The notes: generated from the letters alone by a model not told the origin. Counted from the stretch's first letter, positions 22,240 through 32,226 are shown. The stretch is 37,915 nt of DNA from Gnetum montanum (GCA_015680685.1 MNCI01037634.1:1196-39110), one strand, 5' to 3'. A program made the numbers and translations.

Positions 22240-22760
22240 TTTGTAGGGGTATATCCTCAACTATGTTGGAATCATCTACCCCTAGGTGTAGATGGAATAG
22301 ATGGAATTTTCCATTTCTAACCCAGTGTAGTCACCACAAAACCCAACATATATTTAGCGTTGGAACTATTGGGATGTTCCATTTTGGAATTGGTAGCATT
22401 TTTCATTGTAGAATTGGTGGCATTTCCCATTTCCATTTTCCCAATAGTAGCTAGCATAGTCACCCCAAGTCTTTAGCAATTGCAACATTTTCCATGGATT
22501 CTTACATTTTCCATGGATTCCTACATTTTCCATGGATTCCAACATTTCCCAAAGTTTCTAGCAATTTCAGCATTTTCCACACTTTCCATAGTTTTCAACA
22601 TTTCCCAAGAACTTCAATGTAGTCCACCAAGGCCAATGTAGTTGGGATGGTGTCAATGTAGTCACAAATGTCCATTTACTATTTATAGTAAACAAATGGG
22701 TTTTGGTGGTTGTGCTATATTCCAAACTTACTATAAATGACAACTACACTAAGAATTGTA
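22240..22760. repeat. Block with array-like GTAGTCACC motifs and 19-bp minisatellite
   Basis: The half-motifs CCCAGTGTAGTCACC (about 22322), TAGCTAGCATAGTCACC (about 22447), CAATGTAGTCCACC and GTCAATGTAGTCAC (22616-22665) match the right arms of the 190-bp array units at 14.6-16.5 kb. Inside the block, three tandem 19-bp copies of ACATTTTCCATGGATTCyw occur at 22485-22503, 22504-22522 and 22523-22541, with a degenerate fourth. It lies upstream of the minus-strand gag. Confidence 0.55.
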
Positions 22761-23430
22761 GTCGTTGTAACCTTAAAATTGACATCAATCTATCAGTAAT
22801 CATGACAATGATGTGCATACCAAAATAAGCAATTCCAATCTTATAAAATTGAAACGTAAACACCCTATTAGGGTTTCAAATTTCAAAGCATTTTCCATAG
22901 CCCAAAAGAGCACTTAACAATTTTCCATAGTAAGATCCTTTTACAACCTTAAACACCTTTGATTAAAACTGGTACCTACGTTGGGCACAGAGACTCCCAT
23001 GTAATACCATTGCACCAAAGGTGAAACATCAATCCATAATCATAATTGCTAATTCCAATGGAAACTAGTGCGAAGTTGCTGGAAACTGAAGCTAGGAAGT
23101 ATTTGGATTGTGGAGTTTCAAGTGCAAACCACAAGCTCCAATAAACTTCAAACTCTTTCAAGTAACTTCTTATGCACTTAATAGAAAATCTGTACTTTTT
23201 GAGCCTGACACTTTATTTTCCATTTTAATAAAGTTGTAGTTCATTGTTATGCAAATTTGAATTCATGTTTTCATTTCTGTGTCTTTTTCCATTTCGAATC
23301 TAGAATTCCATTTCTATTTATGTTTTTGTTTCCATTTACATTTATGTCTTCATTTTCATTCACATTTCCATTTACGTTATCATTTTACACTTTCGTAAGT
23401 CCCTGGGTGATCAACCAGATTGTCCAGGGT
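22761..23430. other. Spacer, includes CATTT-rich low-complexity stretch
   Basis: No coding signal is seen. At 23255-23390 the plus strand is dominated by degenerate CATTT/CATTTCC words, a simple-repeat-like composition. Confidence 0.35.
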
Positions 23431-24290
23431 GCCTTGAATCCCATTTTTAAAGGTCCTTAGGATTCGAGGCTAAAGCTGTTTCAACACCTGGGATATTCTA
23501 GTTTCCATTCTAGCAATGAAATTTTCTAGGTCTAACAAATAGTCAATGTCGATCATAAGTTCATCATCTTTCCCTATCATGATCTTGATGCTTATGCCCC
23601 CTTAGATCAGAGTCCATTGATGATCGTGAGGATGATGATGAAGTAGTGGAAGAATGGTGTTAGCTAGTCCTCCTTTTGTGACTTTGATATTCTTCTCTAT
23701 GTGATCTAGTAGAAGCTCTTAGCCTTGACTCCTACTTGTATTTAGAGTTTGTTGCTTCTCTTCTTGGTGTCTTTACTAAGGTTGAGTGTAATTGCACTTT
23801 GACAAGTTCCAACAAATGAATAATATGAGTTTGAGAATGAACTTCATGATCCTAGTGGAGTTTTTCTACTACAGACACATCTCTATCAAGTTCTTCGAGG
23901 ACAACAAGAGAGTTGATTTGCTTTCCTTTATTGCGCACATGTTTAGTCTCCATAGCAGCATTTCTTTAAACTTGTAACTTTGTGGGTTAATAGGGTCTTG
24001 TCATGTGTTTGGTCACATGGTACCGTTGTTGCACATGGCTCAGATTCATTCCCCTTAAGGCTATTTGAAGCATTGTGGGTGCTAAATGTTTTGGAGGTAG
24101 AATGATTTTGTCTTGTAAGTCTCTCCACCTTACCTACTCATCTTGGTGAAAGCTGGAGGTAAAATCAGGATACTAGGGATCATTATGAGCATATGAGATT
24201 CTTGTCTACATTAGCATACTCCAGTCTTCATCATCATTTACTCTATCATTGTCTTTTTTCATCTCTTTGGTAGGTGATAGTTTATCTTTA
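23430..24290 (-). pseudogene. Possible gag N-terminal remnant
   Basis: One minus-strand frame is charged and coherent despite several stops: ALRGMNLSHVQQRYHVTKHM, VVLEELDRDVSVVEKLH, LLELVKVQLHSTLVKTPRRE and a Ser/Arg/Asp-rich SSSSSRSSMDSDLRGHKHQD. Such a segment resembles the N-terminus of plant gypsy gag proteins, and it begins just downstream of a primer-binding-site-like sequence and LTR on the same strand. No capsid domain is seen, so the call rests mainly on position and composition. Confidence 0.35.
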
Positions 24291-24424
24291 GTTAAAGTCA
24301 TATTATGAGTGTGATGCTTACTTAAGTATGTGTATTAAAATTGTTTTAATGATTTAGAGATTGATGTTAGAGTTATTGATACAACGAACTTTGGAAAATC
24401 AATTATTCAAAACACCTTAACACA

Positions 24425-24442
24425 TTCCCAACAACGACACCA
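24425..24442 (-). other. Primer-binding site, tRNA-Asp type, decayed
   Basis: Minus strand 24442-24425 reads TGGTGTCGTTGTTGGGAA. The complement of the 3' end of plant tRNA-Asp, used by Athila/Tat-like elements, is as I recall it TGGCGCCGTTGCCGGGGA. Thirteen of 18 positions agree, and all five differences are transitions (four C to T, one G to A). It is preceded by CA plus one T, as at an LTR 3' end. Confidence 0.6.
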
Positions 24443-24443
24443 A

Positions 24444-25528
24444 TGATGAGCGGTGGAGCATCCAACACTCAACCATACAAGTCACGAGTAGTCATGCATG
24501 ACCCGATCGTAATCCATAGATGCTCAATGTAGCTATGCTAGTAATTGAGTTGAAGTTCGTGATTGTTGTCTTCTCACTTTAAGTTAGTGAAAACTAGATG
24601 TATGGTTGAACTTGTAGTGAGGCATATGATAGTCGATGTTGTATTGGCCATTAATGCTCCTAAGTGTAAATGTGGTAAAAAATATCTAAGTCTAGCTAAT
24701 GAAGAAAGTTTAAACCTATTTTAACCTATCGCAATGGATAATTGTTCCTAATTTACCAAACACACCTGGGGCTCATGTAATCGTCACTAGGATTACCAAG
24801 TATTACGCTACTAGGTGAACCAAGTGATAATATTATTGGGCTTACCAAACAATCACACTTAGCGCTCGAAATAAGTCATATCGATAATGCTTACTATTAA
24901 CAAGTAAAAATAAAGTGCTTGCGAAAGTAAAATATTAAGCTAGTAAAATAGTGGAAATTAGGCCAAGTAAACAAAAGAAACTAAGTGGATGCTACAATGA
25001 TGGGAAACAATCTTGATCTTTATTGTCATCACAACTTCTACCCAAGTACAACTTGTTCAAATAAATACACCATTCAACTATCACACATCACACTACAAGC
25101 ATTCACTCTCTATTATTAAGTCTAAGTCTAATAAATCAAAATGCAAGATTTCTATTACAAGTGGAATGAAAAGTTGTTGGATCATGCATCCAAGTGTCGT
25201 ATTTATAGGGTTGCACACATCCTAAGACATTGATGAGTGGCGAGGTACCCCTACACACAACCATATGAATACGAGCGTTACACGTGCGATTTGGTCGAAC
25301 TCCGCAGACTAAGTGCCTACATGCCTCATGGAACACTTAAGGTTAATCATTCGTTGTCTTCCCAAACTTACTTGTATTTGTCACGGTTGTATGGTTAAGT
25401 AAGTTTGAGGTATATGATTTTTTATGTCTTTTGTGTTTTTATCTCCTATGCTAATGAGGTGAAGGGTGAAGAGACTAATTAACTAACTTTAACTAACTCA
25501 CTAAGCCTTAATTAACCTAGCATCAACA
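24444..25528 (-). repeat. Probable 5' LTR (minus orientation) of a gypsy element
   Basis: The 3' boundary (CA at 24445-24444) is set by the adjacent primer site. A minus-strand TATA box CTATAAAT lies at 25208-25201. The left part holds GGATTACCAAGT and GCTCGAA words followed by an AATAAAG stretch, in the same order as in the LTR-like block at 25.55-26.1 kb. A tentative 5' end TGTTGATGC lies at 25528. The boundaries, especially the 5' one, are uncertain. Confidence 0.5.
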
Positions 25529-25549
25529 TCCGTTCCCACTTACCATTGA

Positions 25550-26110
25550 CACCCTGAACCAATGCAACCTTGGTTACCAAACGCTATTCGTTGCTGGGAT
25601 TACCAAGTGTAACACGTGCTCGAAGCGGTCATACTGAATGCACTTAACTAGGAGAGAAGGGTTGAGAGAGATTTAATTAACTAATAAAGCATTTAAACAA
25701 TGAACAATAAATAAAGTCCTATTTAGCCTAGTCCATGCACTGCAAGGTTTATCCAAGAAGTTCATCTTTATTTCCGTACACAAACTTGTGTTCAGGTACA
25801 ATATTTGCTCGAATAAAGATCCGTTCACTTTGGAGCTCCTACTGCGGGCACATGGAAATTATTCTATCTCTGGAGAGGCAAAACTGCCTAGATGCCGAAA
25901 CAAGGAAGAGATGCCTTTTATTTATAGATTTGGCAGCGCACTGTGATATCGCGTACGTGATATTGCGGGGGATGCGATATCGCGGCGAACGTGATATCGC
26001 GGCCCATGCGATATCGCGTCCCATCAGACATCATATCAACGATGACGTATCATGAGTGGTGACATCATATTAACAACATCGTTGATACAACATCATTGTT
26101 ACAATATCGT
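25550..26110 (-). repeat. Second related LTR (minus orientation)
   Basis: It parallels the neighbouring LTR (GGATTACCAAGT near 25600, GCTCGAA near 25619, AATAAAG near 25709, CTTTATT near 25768) and has its own TATA box CTATAAAT at 25927-25920. A degraded primer-site-like GGTGTCAATGG ... GTGGGAACG follows on the minus strand at about 25555-25530. The upstream U3 holds the 17-bp palindromic array and, at 26035-26086, a 10-bp inverted repeat ATCAACGATG/CATCGTTGAT. The element body of this LTR is not present next to it, so it is a solo or truncated LTR. Confidence 0.5.
25920..26018 (-). promoter_or_regulatory. TATA box with five 17-bp GATATCGCG repeats upstream
   Basis: CTATAAAT lies at 25927-25920 on the minus strand. 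GATAT cores begin at 25945, 25959, 25976, 25993 and 26010 on the plus strand (intervals 14, 17, 17, 17). Most copies read yGyGATATCGCG and are near-perfect palindromes. Identical helical spacing upstream of a TATA box suggests a repeated protein-binding site in the LTR U3; this is inference. Confidence 0.55.
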
Positions 26111-28104
26111 TTGTGTGAAAAAAATGACTTTATCATTTGCTTTTGATCCTTTTTATTAAATGAAGTGTGAGAAATGAACTTATGTAGCCAACCCCATTTT
26201 GATAGGAGAAGGCTTAGGTGATGATAACAAAGTGTATAAGAAATAAAGGATACAAAATAATATTTAAGAATCAAAAGGATGAATTTGACATAACAAAATG
26301 TCATGTCCCCATTTCCAAATGGTGTCTTCATTACATCCTATTTCTCCCTTTCACTCATGAATGTTTCTCCCCTTTACTTATCTTAAGAAACTAATGATTG
26401 TATCTTGATTAGAGGATATATTCCAAGACTTCCCTTTTAAGCATTAATTTATTCTAGCAATTTCATCTTCATTACACCCTTTTTCTCCCCTTTACTCTTG
26501 AATTTAAAAACATGTTTGATTTGACTTCACTTCTTGTAATACTTACTCACAATCACCATAGTGTAAAGGTTAATAAGCTTAAGCTTATATGCACAACCAC
26601 CATGATGAAGGCTAAACATTTTGAGCTTAAGTGCACAACCATCATATGTGATCTAAATGATGCTCCCATTGGATTTTCAAGGAATTTGGTATTGGGTCTA
26701 ACACCCAATTTTTAAAAGAAAATTTGAATGATCACCTCATATTCCATTTTGATTCTAGTAACTTAGAATTTGCTTGTTATATTAGATGTCTCCTTCCTTC
26801 AATGTTGTGGGACAATTCTCCTACACTTCCTTGTCATTAATTTTCTTCCTTTGGAATTCAGGTCAAATTTCTAGCATATTATCATACAATGGCACGTAGA
26901 GTTTTTTGCTCAAATTTTTCTTATTGTAGACAAAAATACATGAACATGTATTGATTTATATCAATTAAGCAATACAAATCGCATGGATTCTTATGAGTTG
27001 AACTACATCCAAGTAAAGAATTAAAGGCTTATTGATTTTTTGCAAATTTCAACAGTATCCAATGATATGCTAGTAACGAATCAAAGGCTTATCAATTTTT
27101 GCAAATTTCTACAATATCCAATGATATGCTAGAACTCTTACATAAAAAAGCATTGTCAAAGACATGGAAGATTGATACCAACAACAAAAATTCCCATGAA
27201 TTTGACCTCAATGGCATCAGAAAATGTCTTTGTTTATTATTGTAGCAAAACTTGTTAGCATTTAGGACATTATTGATGTGCATAATTACGTTACATTATG
27301 GGATTCCGCGATTCCACGAGTTTAACATGCACAAAATTTTGTTAGTCTTTTAAAAAGCATAAATGTTGCACTCATCGAAAAGGCTTGGCCGAAAACTTAG
27401 CATAGATCAACGGAATAAAAGAAATCCTACAAATACGACGGTAAGGAAAATACAAAAATCAGAAGAGAAAGAAAATAAAAGATATTAAAAATAAATAGGC
27501 TAGGTAAAATGGAAACTCACAGTTAAACAACTACTGTATGCTATCGTTTTGTTTCCCTGAGATGATGCTTAGCTTGGACCACTCAAGTTCCTAGATTGCA
27601 GTTATAAACTATTATTAGTTTATCCTTGAATGGGATAAGCATCCATATGATAAACTAATAGTTTATCCTTAAAATTTTAAAATAGCAACAGTCACTGATG
27701 TTGAAATTGGAATTTTTTTCTGCACTTAGACAGGTCTTGTGTGAGCATTTTGAGATTGAAACTTTCAAACTATATAAACAATAATTTTCCCATTTAAAAT
27801 CAAAGTTAAGTTAGTCCGACCCAGCTTAGTCCTTAAACAGAACCCTTTTTATTGGCAAAAACTTTTAAAGCATTTTATACAAGTATGGTAGGCACATAAC
27901 CAAACTTCAACGAGTAAATACTAATTATTATTGAAATAAAATAACATAACATACTAAATACCATGCAGTATGCTCAAAGAGAAATTACAGAATCAGGTCA
28001 TAGCCGAAAGACAAACATGTTCGGGAATTTTAAAAAAAGACATATTAATAGAACTTCAACTGCAAATTTATGTAGCGGCAACATCGAGATGTAACGCGAA
28101 ATGT
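26111..28104. other. AT-rich intergenic spacer with small repeats
   Basis: No gene is recognised. A 38-bp block (TCTTCATTACAyCC ... CATTACTC-like) recurs at about 26325 and 26466. A 60-bp tandem duplication lies at 27012-27131, and palindromes of the GATAAACTA type at 27604-27667. The end of this spacer would hold the 3' UTR of the SKP1-like gene; I did not find an unambiguous poly(A) signal. Confidence 0.4.
27012..27131. repeat. 60-bp tandem duplication
   Basis: Two copies start with AGTAAmGAATyAAAGGCTTA at 27012 and 27072. Both continue through TTTGCAAATTTC, then the ATATGCTAG block, with a few substitutions and a one-base length change in the T run. No function is apparent. Confidence 0.75.
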
Positions 28105-28596
28105 TCACGAGTTTTCCCATCGCTGTTCTTTTCTCAGTTCTGCTTCTTCCTCGGGAGTAAAATCGTTGACAATCCCAAATGTCTCTCTGATCTGCTCAGG
28201 GGTCTTGCCAGTGATCATGCCTGCAACGGCCTGGCATGTTATATCCAGCAGATTATTGATGTTCATGAAATTGGCTGCCATAATAACATCAAACAAATCA
28301 CCCTTAGGCATATTCACAAATTCCTTATCCCATGCCTTAATTTCTTGCTTCTTCTCCTTGTCATCACCAATGTTTGGGTTTTCGTGATGATAATTGAGGT
28401 ATTCCAGGACTTTGGCCAGCGGCTGCGATTTAACGTTGGGCAGTTGAATCTTACAATCGATGCCTGTATCTTCAATCATGTTCTTGATGGTCACAGCTTG
28501 TGATATGACTGATTCCTTCACTGCAAAGTCTTCATTGTCGGAGCTCTGCAACTTCACCATCCTCTCTTCCTCTTGTTGCTGTTGCTGTTGCGCCAT
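28105..28596 (-). CDS. SKP1-like protein (SCF ubiquitin-ligase adaptor)
   Basis: The product has 163 residues. The first ATG is at 28596-28594 (context AATAATGGCG, A at -3 and G at +4); the frame upstream has no earlier ATG. After a MAQQQQQQEEER leader, VKLQSSDNEDFAV opens the BTB/POZ fold that binds cullin 1. The C-terminal Skp1 domain (about residues 98-155: GDLFDVIMAANFMNINNLLD, GKTPEQIRETF, NDFTPEEEAEL) forms the F-box-binding surface. The protein would bridge CUL1 to F-box proteins in nucleus and cytoplasm. It is intronless; Arabidopsis ASK1 has one intron, so a retrocopy origin is possible, though many plant SKP1 paralogues lack introns. The tail ends KEQRWENS rather than the usual ENQWAFE, a departure at residues near the F-box interface. 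It is uninterrupted, so likely functional. It lies 780 bp downstream of the Rossmann gene on the same strand. Confidence 0.92.
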   Translation of the reverse strand: MAQQQQQQEEERMVKLQSSDNEDFAVKESVISQAVTIKNMIEDTGIDCKIQLPNVKSQPLAKVLEYLNYHHENPNIGDDKEKKQEIKAWDKEFVNMPKGDLFDVIMAANFMNINNLLDITCQAVAGMITGKTPEQIRETFGIVNDFTPEEEAELRKEQRWENS

Positions 28597-28718
28597 TATT
28601 CCTGCCCCCAACTTTGTTTTCACCAAAGCTTTGCCCCAAGAAATCTACAGTATCAACGGCGTCCTTGGTAAAGATGCTTTGGTTGCTCGGTGACCTCCAC
28701 TCACCTCGCCGATTGCCT

Positions 28719-28726
28719 ATTTATTT
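28719..28726 (-). promoter_or_regulatory. TATA-like element of the SKP1-like gene
   Basis: AATAAATA on the minus strand lies about 123-130 bp upstream of the ATG, a reasonable position for a plant TATA box with a roughly 90-bp leader. It is not a perfect TATAAA consensus, so the call is tentative. Confidence 0.35.
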
Positions 28727-29377
28727 GCTTCGGAAGTAGCTTCCGGAAATTTTCTTTCCTCAAATGATGTAGCTGTTTTTTCCTGTTTGTATGATAGTAG
28801 TTTAAACCGTGGGTTTCCATGTTAACTATTTCCTTACTAGCCTCATTAGTTTTTAGTATTTTTTATCTTTGTTTCCCTTCTGATTCTTCTATTTTCTTAC
28901 TGAAGTATTTCTGTAATTCTGCTGATGTATGCTAAGTTTTCGGCCAGACCTTCGGCAGTTTTTGATTTCTTAAAGCCTTTCCGATCACTGCGAGATTTAT
29001 GGTTTTTTTTAAGACATTAAAAAAACATCGTATTATAAGTTAATCACTATGAAAGGTGGCAGTTAAGTCCTCCTTCATATATATTGGAAATTTCAAAGAG
29101 AATATATTTTTAAAACTTAGAGGAAGAAATTTTTCGTAATATCAAGTCAGACTTGAAAAATAAGTGTCTCAGCACATAATAAAAAGGTAAAACTGCAAGT
29201 TTTTGACATACTAAACCAAGTAAATCAACTTAATATAGCTAAAAGCACTTCCATATACAAAATGTATGTGTGGCAAACATAAAACATAAAACACTGATTA
29301 ACCAAATAACTAAATTAAATAAATATGTTGTTGCCGCAAGTTCAATAAAAAGCCTGAGAATGAACGTGCTCCGGAAA

Positions 29378-29873
29378 CTACCTTGAAGCAGTTGCTGCTT
29401 CCTTGATTTGCTGTATATTTAGAATACCAAAAACAGAATCGTCTGTTACTGCCTTAACTACAGCATAAGCCACATCATCCACACTGACTGGAGGAGCCAA
29501 TGCCAAGTCTGAACCTGGAATTGACGCAAATGGCTTTGTAATTTTTTCCGTTGCAAGAAGAAATTGTTCTAATGGCCGCCCTATCACATCAAGTGGTATC
29601 TCAAACCCATCAACATTTCTCTTTCCATATATAAAGCCTGGCCTCAACACGGTACCTTTTAAAAGAACATTTGTTAAGACAAGAAAGAAAATAGCTACCT
29701 GCCAAGAATTGTTGTTGGAATACAAAATACACAGATTCTCATTATACCAGTGTTTGGATACTTGGAAAGGACCTCTGATTCAGCCCGTCTTTTGCCAGTG
29801 AAATATGTAGAACGCAATAAGAAAGATGGAAGATTGTAATCATGCACCGAGATCAAAATAAATTTTGCAATTC
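29378..29873 (-). CDS. NAD(P)-binding Rossmann (atypical SDR) protein, last two exons
   Basis: Exon 29873-29748 (126 nt) follows a CAG acceptor and reads AKFILISVHDYNLPSFLL, then YFTGKRRAE, which includes the SDR YxxxK pair. A 92-bp GT-AG intron (29747-29656) separates it from exon 29655-29378 (278 nt with TAG), reading TVLRPGFIYGKRNVDGFEIP, then SDLALAPPVSVDDVAYAVV and ending QQIKEAATASR. The two join in phase (AC ACT G / GT ACC). Wording and order match the plant family typified by Arabidopsis At1g32220/At5g10730, organellar proteins distantly related to the complex I NDUFA9 subunit. The N-terminal GGxGFxGS nucleotide-binding exon was not found within the 2.3 kb upstream, which holds a LINE. 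The codon before the stop contains AG/GTAGTT, so a further splice and exon downstream cannot be excluded. Exons are clean, suggesting selection until recently. Confidence 0.75.
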
Positions 29874-30275
29874 CTGAATTCCAAGTAATTCCACATCAAT
29901 TTTGATAAAAGACTTCACTGTCAATTTTCAAAATTGAAATGCAGACCTAAGAAAACAGCCATATATCTGGAAAACACATAGCAACGCCTGAAAGTCATGC
30001 CGTAAATTTTACAGATTTGAAATGATTAGCAGTTCTATTTATATAAGCATGTGAGAACAATGAAATTTTAGGACTTTTTGCCAAACAATATTATGACTCA
30101 CTAGTATTTCTTAACAGAAAGGCTTCTAAGATGCTTATTAAATCATCCTAACTAGATTTAGATCTAAATTTTGTAGAATAAATTTGTCAACCAAGTAATC
30201 CCTGATCCCTGTATCTTTGATAGACTCCCGTACCTCTATGGGGATACTATTTGGTCTCATCATTTTACCATGCTT
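29874..30275. other. Probable intron of the Rossmann gene
   Basis: No coding similarity is seen upstream of the CAG acceptor at 29876-29874. The donor exon is not identifiable within this window, so the intron's length is unknown and the LINE to the right would lie inside it if the gene is whole. Confidence 0.35.
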
Positions 30276-30440
30276 CACCTTCACAAGGCATAAAAATACA
30301 GCTTGTTATATGAAAATAACTCATCTGTAGGAAATAGCAGATGTCTTACAACGGGTACACCTTCACAAGGCAATAAAAATACAGTTCCTCATAACAAAAG
30401 AACTCATTTGTAGGAAAAAACAAGTGTTTTACAGCTGGCT
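30276..30440. repeat. 82-bp tandem duplication at the LINE 3' end
   Basis: Copies begin CACCTTCACAAGG at 30276 and 30358. Both run through AAAAATACAG, AACTCATyTGTAGGAAA and TCTTACA/GTTTTACA with several substitutions. It lies just past the LINE coding remnant in its 3' direction (minus strand). Confidence 0.65.
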
Positions 30441-30449
30441 ACTAACCCA

Positions 30450-32226
30450 AGGCCAGCCTTCTTCTTTTCTCACCTAGGCTTCAGACGGACCATAACAAAG
30501 TTTCTCACCACTTTATAAAATCTGGCATTGAACAATAAAAAATATTAAGTACATATACAAAATTTGAAATTAGAAGTTGCATCATTTGCCATCATCATCC
30601 TAAAAACAAAATGGGATTAACTCTATGAGTTCTCCTTCACCATTCACCTCTATGAAGAGCTAGATACTTATATATTTAAAATTTTTTTAAGCCATCCTCA
30701 ATTATTTTTTTCCATGTTTTTTTGTGTTTTCCTTTCATTAGCTTTTCCTTAGAACAGTGATGTAACAACCTTTTCTTGATAGGCTCATTTCTACACAGGC
30801 CCAAACCATCTAAGATGCCACTCCTATAGCTTATCTAAAATAAAAGCCACTCCAGGACTTTCTCTATTGTTTGTATTGTGCAATTTATTTTTTATTGTAA
30901 CATTTAACATCTATTTCAGCATTCGCATTTCTACCACACAAATTTGTTGTTCATGTCTCTTTTGTACAACTAAACATTCAGCACCATATCAAATGGCAAG
31001 CCCAATTATTATCCTATAAAATTTTCCCTTTAATTTTAATTATTTTGTCACATAAAACACCACTAGCATGTCTCCATTTTGACCATGCTACCTTATTCTT
31101 ATTTCTTGTATCTTTATCAATTTCACCATTTGATTAAAGAATTGATCTCAGGTATCAAAACTATTTGCAATGAGGGATTTTTTTGGCCTTAAATTATTAT
31201 TACTCTATTTTGACCATCCTACCTCAATTCTATTTCTTGTATCTTCAACTTCATCATTTGATTGAAGCATTTATTCTAGTTTGGAGGACTTTTTTGACCT
31301 TGAATTATTATTTTTATTGCCCTACAAGTTATGTTTTTATTAAAATTGCATTCCATATATTCTATCTCCACTTTTGAATCTAGGGCATGTCTCCACTTTT
31401 TCATTTTAGAAGCAATATGTTCTTGAGTTGTATCTACCAGCACAATATCATCTACAACTAGCATACACTAAAGGATTTCATCATTTGTTTCCTTAATTCA
31501 TTCATAAGTGAGCGCTATATGCAAACCCTTGATGTAGACCTACTATGACTAAAAAATCAAATGATATTCTATAAGTTGTTCTAATTCTAGTTGTAGCTCC
31601 TTCACACATCATGAATCAACTAAATATATTTATCAAGGATGTTTTCCTTTATAAGGCACACCAAATAATATCTCTTGGCACTCTCATATAATTTTTCCAA
31701 GTCAATGAAGATCATATGTAGATTCTCGCTATGTTTTCTAAATTTCTCAATTAATTGTCATATCAAGAAAATAGCCTCTATAGTAGATCTCCCTAACATA
31801 AATCCATATTGATTTTTTGAAACCGGTGATTCAAGTTTGAGAAATTGCTCCATAACTCTCTTGCAAAGCTTCATAATGGCTCCTTACCTTGATCCCTCTA
31901 TAGTTTGCACACTTTTACACATCTCTTTTATTCTTGTAGACAGGAAGAACAATGTTTTTTATTCATTTTTTAGGCATTTCTCAATCCTTCAAGATTTTGT
32001 TAAATAATTGTGTTAGCCATAAAATTTTTGTATCTCCCAATGCTTTCTGAGAAAATATTATGTAGTCTAGCAACTTTTCCATTTTTTTTATCTTAGATAA
32101 GGTTGTTGTCTCCTCAAATAAGGAAAATTCATTAACCAAACCAAAATTTGGTTCTTCTTCTTCTTTGTCCTCTCTTGAAAATTGTTCATTTAATAAAGGA
32201 TCATCACCTAGAGGCTCAATGCTCAT
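30450..32226 (-). mobile_element. RTE-type LINE, decayed reverse transcriptase
   Basis: On the minus strand the order is: KILWLTQLFNKILKD (about 32030-31981), LPVYKNKRDV and KCANYRGIK (to about 31890), QYGFMLGRSTIEAIFLI and LHMIFIDLEK (about 31810-31690), CEGATTRIRTTYR and GLHQG (about 31610-31525), VVDDIVLVD with IEYMECNF (31464-31320), then FYRIIIGLAI-YGAECLVVQKRH and VVEMRMLK (about 31050-30930) and a final KTWKKIIEDGLKKF (about 30700). These are the RT motifs and C-terminal region of plant RTE-clade non-LTR elements; the YADD-type motif here reads VVDD. Frameshifts and stops are frequent and a 131-bp internal duplication is present. The endonuclease domain is not seen. It lies in the likely intron of the Rossmann gene, same strand. 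Confidence 0.75.
31076..31337. repeat. 131-bp tandem duplication inside the LINE
   Basis: ATTTTGACCATsCTACCT begins copies at 31076 and 31207. Both continue with TATTTCTTGTATCTT, TTCA(y)CATTTGATT and CCTTrAATTATTATT. The duplication covers coding sequence between the IEYMECNF motif and the YGAECLV segment, so it post-dates the functional element or disrupted it. Confidence 0.65.

Noticed and set aside
27970-28693. Plus-strand open frames across the SKP1-like gene
   Set aside because: They are antisense shadows of a conserved minus-strand coding region.
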